From assembly GCA_965248975.1 (NCBI GenBank), contig CBDFKU010000014.1:1-64000 (forward strand): a stretch of DNA of 64,000 nt, written 5' to 3'. This DNA is from CBDFKU01 sp965248975. Its GTDB lineage: Bacteria > Chloroflexota > Dehalococcoidia > Lucifugimonadales > JAGWBF01. Position 1 is the first letter of the stretch, and each line of letters starts with the position of its first letter. A program made the translations under genes and the position numbers. This document shows, piece by piece, positions 49,312 to 57,214 of the stretch. The notes below the pieces were generated by a model. That model saw only the letters and a list, made by a program, of their open reading frames with translations, was not told the DNA's origin and searched no databases.

Positions 49312-52161
49312 ATGGAGCACCACGCCGGGTCCCCCGGTGGCGTCAATGACCGAGCCGCTGCGTTCATGGAGCGGCACTCCGGTAGGATTATCCTTGCCGC
49401 CGTGGCCCTGACCATGCTGTTCGTCATTCCCCTGCTGGCCATGGGCACTGACGAGCAGGCCTCGCCCGACCCCGGCGGCGACGTCTTCGACCTACAGGAC
49501 GACATCGAGGAGCGCTTTCAGCCGCTAGTCCACAACAACGGGTTCATCGTCGAGGCCCGCGACGGAGACATGCTGACCCAGGCCGCCCTGTGGGAGCTGT
49601 ACCGGAACCAACAAAAGCTGAGGGAGGCAGACCAGAGGGGTGAACTGGCCCCCGAGGGATTGCCGGTCCAGCCCTATCTCTACGCCGCCTTCTCCACCGA
49701 GACCAACCGTCCCTTCGTCGGCGTTACCAGCATGGCCGACGCCGTCCACGACCTGCTGGCCGCCGAGCCCCGCTTCGGCGCGACCCTGGAGACGGCCACC
49801 GACGATCACGTGAAGCTGGCCGTCCATTTTCTGCTGGCCAGTCCCAATACCGGCGAGCTGAGGGACAGCCTGTCTGTCCGCGCTCGAAGCGAGAGGCGCA
49901 CCGTCGGCGAGATCGAGGCCGACTACTGGACTTCGCCGTCGCTGGTGTTCGGGGTCCTTGCCCACAACGAGAGGCTCGGAGGCGGCACCTCCCGCTCCGG
50001 CCTGGGGGGCGACGACACGATCCTGGACAAGGAGGAGTTCAACCGCAACATCCAGGAGGCGCTGCGGGGCGACCAGAGCACCTACCGCCTCTGGGGGATC
50101 GCTCTCGACCAGAACCTGGAAGGCCAGGACGAGGGTTCAACTTCAGGTTTCTTCATCATGCTGACCGTCATCGCCGCCGTGGCCGTCGTGGGGATCAGCC
50201 TACGCTCTTACTGGGCCACGGCGCTGACCGGCGTCGGCCTCGGCGTACTAATGGTCTGGCTCAAAGGCATCTCCAACCTGGTGGGCCTCGAGGGAGGCCT
50301 AATTATCGAGCTTATCGTGCCTATAGCGATGATCGCCCTTGGGGTCGACTTCGCCGTTCACGCCCTCCGCCGCTACCAGGAAGAGAGGGCCGTCGGCTAT
50401 CCTCCGGCACGGGCGCTGCGAATCGGGATGGCGGGGGTAGTGGGAGCCCTGGTTCTGGCCATGCTCAGCGACGGCATCGCCTTTCTCTCCAACGCGTCTT
50501 CGGGTATAGAGGCGGTTATCCACTTCGGCATAGCCGCCGGAATCGCGTCGGTGTCCTCCTTCCTGGTGCTGGGGCTGGTGCTTCCCCTGGCGATGATGCG
50601 CATAGACCGGATCCGGGGGCACCGGGACCGCGCTCGATCACGGCCGGCGGCCACGGCCACCCTGGTGGGTGGAGTCGGAGTGGCGGTCCTATCGGGCACC
50701 GGAGTCATATTCCTGGTGGCCGTCAGCACCGTAGCCGGTCTGCTGGTGCTGCTGGCGACCACGGTGGTGTTCCTTGTGGCGCCGCTGATGCTGGCCTCCC
50801 GCCGGTCCGGCCAGCATGATGCCCCGCAAAGCGAATCCACACCTATATCTACACCCGACGAACAAAAGGAGGTATGGCTGGTGCCACTGGTCTCCGGTCT
50901 GGCCCGCTACAGGCTGGTGGTGCTTCTGATTGTCGCGGGAATCACCGCCGCGGCCGTGGTGCTGGCCCTGCGGCTGGACCCGGAGCTGGACGTCAAAGAT
51001 TTCTTCGACGGCGAGTCGGACTTCGTGGTCAGCCTGGACAAGCTGGACGAGCACGTGGCCGAGAGGGGCGGGGAGCCGGCCATCGTCTACGTAGCGGGAG
51101 ACCTGACGGCCCCCCAGGCCCTCGGAGCTGTGGACTCCTTCGTGGAAAGCCTCCCGGCCAACCCCTATGTCGGCCGTGAGGCCGACGGAAGGGTCAACCT
51201 GTGGGAGCCCAACCTGCTGTCCATCGTGAAGCGTACGATGTCCAGCGACTACGCCAGGGGCCGTATCTCGGCGGCTACCGGGGTGGAGGTTAACGACTCA
51301 GACGGCGACGGGCTGCCGGACTCGAGGGAACAGATAAGGGCCGTCTTCGACTACGTGGTCGGCGAAGGGGTTCCGCTGGACGAAAGCACCACCGTATACA
51401 CGGCCGACGAGGTTCGGACGGTCCTGTTCCACCGGCTCGAGGAGAGCGGCGACAACGTGGCCGTCCTCCAGATCGGAATCCCCGGCTCCCGGGGACAGAC
51501 CACCGTTAAGAATGCCCGGGAGGCGCTGACCGGCGACCTCGAGCGCCTCGGCCGGGAGCCGTCCATCAGGCGAGTGGGCCTGACGGGCTCGCCCTTCGCG
51601 AGGGAGGGCCAGCTCGACGCCGCCACCAGCACCCTCCGGACCTCGCTGCCCATCGCGGTGGCTGCCTCGCTGGTGCTGTTGGTGCTGGCGATGCGCTCCC
51701 TCCGCTATGCCGTGGTGACGGTGATCCCTGTCGGGCTGGTGGTGGCCTGGCTGCTGGCCTTGATGCACGTGATCGGCTTCAACTTCAACTTCGTCACCGC
51801 CACCATCGGCGCCATCTCCATCGGGGTGGGCATCGACTACTCCATCCACATGACTGAGCGGTTCCGCGAGGAGCTGAGGCGCACCGCCGACCGGACCCGG
51901 GCGCTACGACGTGCCACCGCTGGCACGGGAGTCTCGCTGCTGGCATCGGCGGTCTCCAGCATCGTGGGTTTCGCCATCATGGGATTAGCGCCGATGCCGG
52001 TGATCTCCACCTTTGGGATCCTCACCGCCATCATGATCTTCCTGGCCCTGGTGGCCGCGCTGGTGGTGCTGCCGTCCCTCCTGCTGCTGGTCACACCCCA
52101 AAGGCTGCCGATCCGTGCGCCGACTTCCGGCGATGTACGGGATGGGTTGGTTTCATCGTGA
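49312..52161 (+). CDS. MMPL/RND-superfamily transporter
   Basis: The 949-residue protein has two repeats, each a membrane helix, a large extracytoplasmic domain and five to six helices. The paired RND motifs are ALGVDFAVHALRRYQEER in the first half and GVGIDYSIHMTERFREEL in the second, whose Asp relay protons. An EF-hand-like NDSDGDGLPDSREQ is in the second outer domain and may bind calcium. Such proteins export lipids, hopanoids or drugs. ATG 49312 follows AGGAGGTGAGAC. No adaptor or outer-membrane gene is near, in line with a single-membrane or unusual envelope. Confidence 0.88.
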   Translation: MEHHAGSPGGVNDRAAAFMERHSGRIILAAVALTMLFVIPLLAMGTDEQASPDPGGDVFDLQDDIEERFQPLVHNNGFIVEARDGDMLTQAALWELYRNQQKLREADQRGELAPEGLPVQPYLYAAFSTETNRPFVGVTSMADAVHDLLAAEPRFGATLETATDDHVKLAVHFLLASPNTGELRDSLSVRARSERRTVGEIEADYWTSPSLVFGVLAHNERLGGGTSRSGLGGDDTILDKEEFNRNIQEALRGDQSTYRLWGIALDQNLEGQDEGSTSGFFIMLTVIAAVAVVGISLRSYWATALTGVGLGVLMVWLKGISNLVGLEGGLIIELIVPIAMIALGVDFAVHALRRYQEERAVGYPPARALRIGMAGVVGALVLAMLSDGIAFLSNASSGIEAVIHFGIAAGIASVSSFLVLGLVLPLAMMRIDRIRGHRDRARSRPAATATLVGGVGVAVLSGTGVIFLVAVSTVAGLLVLLATTVVFLVAPLMLASRRSGQHDAPQSESTPISTPDEQKEVWLVPLVSGLARYRLVVLLIVAGITAAAVVLALRLDPELDVKDFFDGESDFVVSLDKLDEHVAERGGEPAIVYVAGDLTAPQALGAVDSFVESLPANPYVGREADGRVNLWEPNLLSIVKRTMSSDYARGRISAATGVEVNDSDGDGLPDSREQIRAVFDYVVGEGVPLDESTTVYTADEVRTVLFHRLEESGDNVAVLQIGIPGSRGQTTVKNAREALTGDLERLGREPSIRRVGLTGSPFAREGQLDAATSTLRTSLPIAVAASLVLLVLAMRSLRYAVVTVIPVGLVVAWLLALMHVIGFNFNFVTATIGAISIGVGIDYSIHMTERFREELRRTADRTRALRRATAGTGVSLLASAVSSIVGFAIMGLAPMPVISTFGILTAIMIFLALVAALVVLPSLLLLVTPQRLPIRAPTSGDVRDGLVSS

Positions 52162-52203
52162 CCAGCCTGAGCTATCGACCAAAAAGCATAGTCCGCTTTT
52201 ACA

Positions 52204-52548
52204 ATGGCCGTGCACGGCGTTGATCAAGGAGGCAAGTATGCCCTGAACTGGACCCGGCTTTCCTGCCAGAAGTTCGTGGTCAACCAGGTGACGCTATGGC
52301 TGTTCGTCCTGGCTTATAACCTGGGCAGCTTCCTGAGAAGGCTGGTGTTGCCGGAGGATATGGATCACTGGACTCTGACTAGTCTTCAGACCAGGGGCAG
52401 GCAATTTTGGACTTTTACGAGCGTCATGGGGCAGTTACCCCTAATGAGAGTGGGTCAGTTGAGTGAATCGGATGCAGTTGACGCCCTAAGGATGCCGTTT
52501 TATAGTTCACGGCACGCCAGAGGGTCCCACACGCAGGGCCATCTTTGA
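52204..52548 (+). pseudogene. IS1380-family transposase C-terminal remnant
   Basis: The segment ALNWTRLSCQKFVVNQVTLWLFVLAYNLGSFLRRLVLP with HWTLTSLQTR is the C-terminal end of IS1380-type transposases; the catalytic part is absent. The residues after about 52400 look unrelated. It is a decayed fragment following the MMPL gene. Confidence 0.7.
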
Positions 52549-52570
52549 TCTGGGAAATACAAGTTTAGCT

Positions 52571-53335
52571 ATGGGTCAAGACCCGGCAGACCAAGTCTAC
52601 GAGACCATCGGTGTTGGTTACGGAGCGGCCCGTTGGCCCGACCTTCGTATCGAACGGATCATCCATGAGGCGTTGGGCGATGCCCGAACGGTGCTAAACG
52701 TTGGCGCCGGCACCGGTAACTATGAGCCCTCAGACCTCTGGGTGGTGGCCGTGGAACCCGCCTTGGAAATGCTCGCCCAGCGCCTGGCTGACGCAGCGCC
52801 GGCCGTCCGAGCCGTTGCCGAGTCGCTGCCGTTTCCCGGACAAGCCTTCGATGCCGCTCTCGCCACTTTGACGATTCATCACTGGTCTAACCTGTCCCTC
52901 GGATTGGCCGAGCTGTGCCGGGTGGCCAAACGGCAGATTATCCTCTTCTTCGAGTCGGCAATTAACCACCGGTTTTGGTTGTTCGACTACTTCCCCCAAG
53001 CGTTGTCCCTTGGGTCAGACACTCGATCGCCCGGAATTGCCGACCTTCAGACTCACCTTGAAGTACTCTCGGTTACGCCGGTGCCTATACCGGCTGACTG
53101 TACCGACGGGTTTGCGGGCGCCTACTGGCGGAGACCCGAGGCGTATCTCATTCCAGAAGTCTGGGGGGCTATTTCGAGTCTCGCCCAGCTTTCGCCCGAA
53201 GTGCTGGACCGCGGCGGGGAGCGTCTGAAGGACGATCTTTCTTCGGGAGTTTGGGACGCCAGTTATGGCGCCCTGCGGTCCCTTCCTGAGTGTGACCTGG
53301 GCTACCGTTTGTTGGTCGCCGGTTATTCGCCTTAA
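52571..53335 (+). CDS. SAM-dependent methyltransferase
   Basis: The 254-residue protein has motif I TVLNVGAGTGNYEP, VVAVEPALEMLAQRLADAAP as strand 2, LPFPGQAFDAALATLTIHHW as motif IV and LAELCRVAKRQIILFFESAI, the Methyltransf_11 pattern. The C-terminal half contains a substrate domain (SVTPVPIPADCTDGFAGAYW). Methyl acceptor unknown. ATG 52571 lacks a good ribosome site; A/T-richer and atypical flanks suggest it arrived with the IS1380 remnant. Confidence 0.8.
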   Translation: MGQDPADQVYETIGVGYGAARWPDLRIERIIHEALGDARTVLNVGAGTGNYEPSDLWVVAVEPALEMLAQRLADAAPAVRAVAESLPFPGQAFDAALATLTIHHWSNLSLGLAELCRVAKRQIILFFESAINHRFWLFDYFPQALSLGSDTRSPGIADLQTHLEVLSVTPVPIPADCTDGFAGAYWRRPEAYLIPEVWGAISSLAQLSPEVLDRGGERLKDDLSSGVWDASYGALRSLPECDLGYRLLVAGYSP

Positions 53336-53391
53336 AGCAGGCTCACAGTAAAGATTGGGAGATGGTTAGACTGAAGTGGAGACAGGAGACC

Positions 53392-54342
53392 TCACCCCAC
53401 CGGGCTGCCGTATACCTCGATCTCCACAGCGCCGGTGTTGCCGCCGCTGGTGCCGACGTTCTCGAAGCGGAGCCGCTCGGCCGTGAGGTCTGTTGGGAAG
53501 TAGCGCGGAGCGCCTGCGCCCTCCAATTCGAAGGGTCCCGCCACTTCCCCACGGTCGGTGATGACGCGGAAGGAGAGTATCTCGGCGGAGGTCCCCATGC
53601 TGCGGGTCCAGAAGCCGATGGACGTGACGCGGGTCTCGCCGGGGAGCTGGATCTCGATCCAGCCGGCGTCTCCGTCACCCTGGGTCGACCACTGGGTACC
53701 CGCATCGCCATCGATGGCGTTGTCGCCGCCCCATGGGCCGTCGTTACCGCCGCCGCCGAAAATGCTGCTGGCGTCAACTATCTTCCCGCCGTTGCTGGAC
53801 AGCGCCAGGTTGTCTCCGGAGGGACGCCGGGCCTCTGATGTGTCCAGAGACGGCGTCCGAAAGGTGAAATCTCCGGTGCGGTATACGTTCCCGTCGGCGT
53901 CGATCCCCCCAAGGGAGTAGTGGTACTCGGTGTCCGGCTCCAGGCCGGTGAGCAGCGGGTGATGGTCACTGTGGCCTCCGCCGGCCATGTCCATGTCGGT
54001 GGCGATCCAACCGTATTCGGTGGTAGCGCCGTAGGAGACGCCGCAGACCACGTCGACCCTCGTGGTGGCCAGGACCGTGGCCGAGAAAGGGGTGATGTCG
54101 GTCACGGTAGGCCCTTCCAGCAGGATGTCGTTGAAGTCGGCCACGCCCTCGGTGCGTCCCAGGCCGGCGGCCAGGTCCTCGGAGAGAGTCCGGATGGTCT
54201 CCTCCTGGCCGGCGAGCTGTTCCTGGGCCTCCGTCAGATCGGAGGAAACCCGGTCCAGCGCATCCTTCGAGACCCCCCCTCCGCAGGCAACCATGGCGGC
54301 GGTCATCAAGAGAAAGCCGGCGAAGGCCGCGATCTTGGGCAT
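53392..54342 (-). CDS. Lipoprotein with FnIII-like and F5/8-type C (discoidin) domains
   Basis: The 316-residue protein has a lipoprotein signal peptide (KIAAFAGFLLMTAAMVACGG, Cys about residue 20 for lipidation), a short coiled coil (LDRVSSDLTEAQEQLAGQEE), a fibronectin III/purple-phosphatase-N-like domain (PFSATVLATTRVDVVCGVSY, GLEPDTEYHYSLGG) and a C-terminal discoidin fold (GGDNAIDGDAGTQWSTQG, GWIEIQLPGETRVTSIGFW, AVEIEVYG). Such domains bind carbohydrates or surface ligands. It should sit on the outer face of the cytoplasmic membrane. The ADH gene is upstream on the same strand after 27 bases. Confidence 0.8.
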   Translation of the reverse strand: MPKIAAFAGFLLMTAAMVACGGGVSKDALDRVSSDLTEAQEQLAGQEETIRTLSEDLAAGLGRTEGVADFNDILLEGPTVTDITPFSATVLATTRVDVVCGVSYGATTEYGWIATDMDMAGGGHSDHHPLLTGLEPDTEYHYSLGGIDADGNVYRTGDFTFRTPSLDTSEARRPSGDNLALSSNGGKIVDASSIFGGGGNDGPWGGDNAIDGDAGTQWSTQGDGDAGWIEIQLPGETRVTSIGFWTRSMGTSAEILSFRVITDRGEVAGPFELEGAGAPRYFPTDLTAERLRFENVGTSGGNTGAVEIEVYGSPVG

Positions 54343-54368
54343 TATGGAGATCCCACCGGTGTGGTCCC

Positions 54369-55394
54369 CTACCAGGTCAGGACGATTTTGCCGAAGTTGT
54401 CCCGGTTGATCATGGCTTTGTGGGCGTCCTGCACCTGCTCGAAGGGGAACACCTTGTGGACCACCGGCACGATCCCTCCGGTGTTGACGAACTTCAGGAC
54501 CTCGTTCAGGTACCCGTTGCTACCCATAAAGGAGTACTCCAGCGACAGGCGGCGATTGCGCAGGGAGTCCAGGTTCATGTTCCAAGCCACGTTCTCGGTG
54601 TTCCCGCAGTTCACCACCCGGCCACTCTTGGCCATGGCGTTCAGCGTCTGCTCGAGGATACTGCCCCCGGCGCTGTCGATGGCGACGTCCGCACCGTTTC
54701 CGTCGGCTATGCGCACCACCTCGTCGGCCCAGCCGGATTGGGTGTAGTCTACCGCCGCCTCGGCTCCCAGCTTCAGCGCCCTGTCCCGCTTCGCCTGAGT
54801 GCTGGCAGTTGCGATGACCCGCGCCCCGTGTACCTTGGCGATCTGAATGGCGGCGATGCCCACGCCGCTGCCCGCCGAGTTGACCAGCACCCATTCCCCG
54901 GGCCGGACGCGCGCCTTCTCCACCAGCATTCGCCAGGCCGTGATGAATACAAGGGGAACCGACGCACCGTCTTCGAAGCTAAGGCTGTCGGGCTTCGGAG
55001 CCAGGTTGACGGCCGGTATGGTCATAAGCTCGGAGTAGCCGCCGTCCCGCCGTACGCCCAGGAGCTTGTACTCGGCGCAGTCGGAGTGAAGGCCGTGCTG
55101 GCACATGAGGCAGTGGCCGCAGCTGAGTCCCGGGGCAACCAGCACCGCGTCGCCCGCAGAGTAGCCTTCCACTCCTGCGCCCAGGGCCTCTACCACCCCG
55201 GCAACGTCCGCGCCCATTATCCGAGGCTCGCCGAACATTCTGTTGTTGGGGTCCTTGGTGGCCCAGACGTCCAGGTGGTTCATGGCGCATGCCTTCACGC
55301 GGACCAGCACCTCGCCCGGACCGGCGACACGATCGGGGATCTCCTGGATCTTGAGAGCGTCTACGCCCCCGGTCTCGTATATGATAGCTCGCAT
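54369..55394 (-). CDS. MDR-family zinc-type alcohol dehydrogenase/quinone reductase-like
   Basis: The 341-residue protein has the structural-zinc lobe CGHCLMCQHGLHSDC near residue 95, and the nucleotide-binding VLVNSAGSGVGIAAIQIAKV. At the catalytic-zinc position the usual Cys is replaced: KACAMNHLDVWA has Asn-His, the quinone-reductase type of MDR protein with only structural zinc. It would reduce enones or quinones with NADPH. ATG 55394 has AAAGGAGGAAGAA upstream; the frame to 55418 is longer but unsupported. Confidence 0.83.
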   Translation of the reverse strand: MRAIIYETGGVDALKIQEIPDRVAGPGEVLVRVKACAMNHLDVWATKDPNNRMFGEPRIMGADVAGVVEALGAGVEGYSAGDAVLVAPGLSCGHCLMCQHGLHSDCAEYKLLGVRRDGGYSELMTIPAVNLAPKPDSLSFEDGASVPLVFITAWRMLVEKARVRPGEWVLVNSAGSGVGIAAIQIAKVHGARVIATASTQAKRDRALKLGAEAAVDYTQSGWADEVVRIADGNGADVAIDSAGGSILEQTLNAMAKSGRVVNCGNTENVAWNMNLDSLRNRRLSLEYSFMGSNGYLNEVLKFVNTGGIVPVVHKVFPFEQVQDAHKAMINRDNFGKIVLTW

Positions 55395-55474
55395 TTCTTC
55401 CTCCTTTTTTCGGTCCATCCAACTATTCTACGCAGATTGGCGTTTGTCAAGACGGGTATCTGTGTCCTCACCGA

Positions 55475-55497
55475 CCCCTCTCCCAGCGGGAGAGGGG
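55475..55497. repeat. Palindromic repeat upstream of the MFS gene
   Basis: CCCCTCTCCC (55475-55484) and GGGAGAGGGG (55488-55497) form a perfect 10-bp stem with loop AGC, the cleanest member of the C-rich hairpin family in the window; GAGCTCGACGAAGGG follows. It sits between divergent genes. Confidence 0.75.
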
Positions 55498-55610
55498 TGT
55501 TCCTGAGCTCGACGAAGGGCTGGGGCGAGGGCGTCCCGACCCTTGACACGTAGGGCGTGAGAGCCCAGAATGGCGCCTGTCCCGTCAGCCCGGCCCGGAG
55601 GCGCCGCCCC

Positions 55611-56912
55611 ATGTCCAGCGATCCCACCGGCCGCGAGACCGGAGAGGCGCGATCCCACACCACCGGCCGCCGTCGGTTTCCCCGTTTGCACACCGTCGAT
55701 TCCTTCATAAGCCACAGGAACTACCGCTTTCTCTGGGTAGGCAACTTCTGCAGCAACAGCGCCATGTGGCTCCAGCTGCTGACGGCGGGATGGCTGGTTA
55801 GAGACCTTACCGCCGATTCGGCCGCCTCTCCCTTTCTCGTGATAACCGCCGGTGGGTTGAGCACCCTTCCGGTGCTTCTGGTAGGACCTTGGGCCGGAGT
55901 GCTGGGCGACAGGGTGGACAGGCGGAAGCTGCTCATGACCACCGAGTTCCTCCTGGCCACATCGGCCGCCCTCTTTGCCTTCCTGTACGCCTCAGACCGG
56001 ATTCAAGAAGCATGGCACGTATACATCTACGTCCTCTTCGGGGGAGCCTGCCGCACCATCACCATGCCCATGCAGCAAGCTCTGATTGCCAACACGGTGC
56101 CCAAGGAGGACATGATCAAGGCCTACGCCACCAACGTGCTCACCATACCCGGCACCCGCGCCATCGGGCCCTTCGTCGGCGGGATACTCATCTTCAAGCT
56201 GGGCTTCACCTGGAACTTCGCCATCGAAGCCGCCCTTTACTCCATGGTCGTGCTGGCGTTGTTCCCCATGAGAACACCATACGCGCTGAAGGCCACGGCG
56301 GCGCTGGAGTCACCCCTGGCCAACCTCAAGGAGGGTGTCCGCTACGTCTGGAGGGGGGAGAAGGCTATCCGCAACCTGATGGTGCTGGCCCTGATCCCCA
56401 ACGTACTGCTGCACCCCATCTGGTTCCTGCTGCCCGTCTTCACCGCCGACGTGCTGGACAAGGGCGCCGACTTCGGCGGCTACCTCCTGGCCACCACCGG
56501 CTTCGGCGGTCTGCTCATGGCTCTGACTATCGCATCATTTGGGTTCGTGTTCAAAAAGGGCATGATCTGCCTGGTGACCGCGGGTGTGAGCTCGGCATGC
56601 GCCATCCTCTTTGCCCAGTCGGACTGGCTAGTCCCCTCCTTCATCTTCCTGGCCCTGATGGCCATGTCCCAGTCCGCCTTCCGCACCACCAACGGCGTCC
56701 TGATCCAGCTCCTGACGCCGGACACTCTGCGAGGCCGGATATCCAGCCTCCAGAACTACAGTCAGGGCTTTCTCCCCTTCTCTAGCCTGCTGATAGGCCT
56801 CTTTGCCTGGTACGCCGGCGCCCCACTGGCCGCCACGGTGGTAGGGGTGGTGGGGCTGGCCCTGGCGTTCCTGTTCTTCTTTGCCTATCAGAGGGTCCGG
56901 CAGCTGGAGTAG
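55611..56912 (+). CDS. MFS exporter (DHA3/enterobactin exporter-like)
   Basis: The 433-residue protein is a 12-helix transporter of the MFS_3 group: HRNYRFLWVGNFCSNSAMWL at helix 1, GVLGDRVDRRKLLMTTEFLL as the loop 2-3 motif, and SQSAFRTTNGVLIQLLTPDT with LRGRISSLQNYSQGFLPFSS in the second half, as in the enterobactin exporter EntS family. Substrate unknown. ATG 55611 has CGGAGGCGCC upstream; the longer frame to 55557 adds a charged segment without a good ribosome site. Confidence 0.82.
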   Translation: MSSDPTGRETGEARSHTTGRRRFPRLHTVDSFISHRNYRFLWVGNFCSNSAMWLQLLTAGWLVRDLTADSAASPFLVITAGGLSTLPVLLVGPWAGVLGDRVDRRKLLMTTEFLLATSAALFAFLYASDRIQEAWHVYIYVLFGGACRTITMPMQQALIANTVPKEDMIKAYATNVLTIPGTRAIGPFVGGILIFKLGFTWNFAIEAALYSMVVLALFPMRTPYALKATAALESPLANLKEGVRYVWRGEKAIRNLMVLALIPNVLLHPIWFLLPVFTADVLDKGADFGGYLLATTGFGGLLMALTIASFGFVFKKGMICLVTAGVSSACAILFAQSDWLVPSFIFLALMAMSQSAFRTTNGVLIQLLTPDTLRGRISSLQNYSQGFLPFSSLLIGLFAWYAGAPLAATVVGVVGLALAFLFFFAYQRVRQLE

Positions 56913-57214
56913 AGGAGAGACGTGTTGAAGGGACATGGCGTCCGGGTTGGGTTTCATTGTCCGGTACCATGCGGCCCGGTACCATGTGCCGGTCGGTTCC
57001 GGGAGCGTCCCAAGGTCCCACCGTCGCCAGCGAAGGCATCGACCAGCGGCGGGGCGTCCGGGTTGAATTGGACCGTGAAAGGGCTTCAGGCCCCTGACTT
57101 CGGGATCGGCATTCAAGGTGGGCCGGGTCACCCATGGGGATTGACCGCCGAAAGCGGTGCGCCTACACTGTTTCTAAATCCTGACCCCGGGGAGTTGCCC
57201 GGATTGGAGGGATC
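56913..57214. other. Intergenic region upstream of the molybdenum hydroxylase operon
   Basis: About 300 bases without a convincing gene; an open frame at 56922-57245 has no recognisable protein features. GGTACCATG occurs twice (about 56962 and 56978), an imperfect direct repeat. No clear promoter boxes were found, though the operon presumably starts here. Confidence 0.45.
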
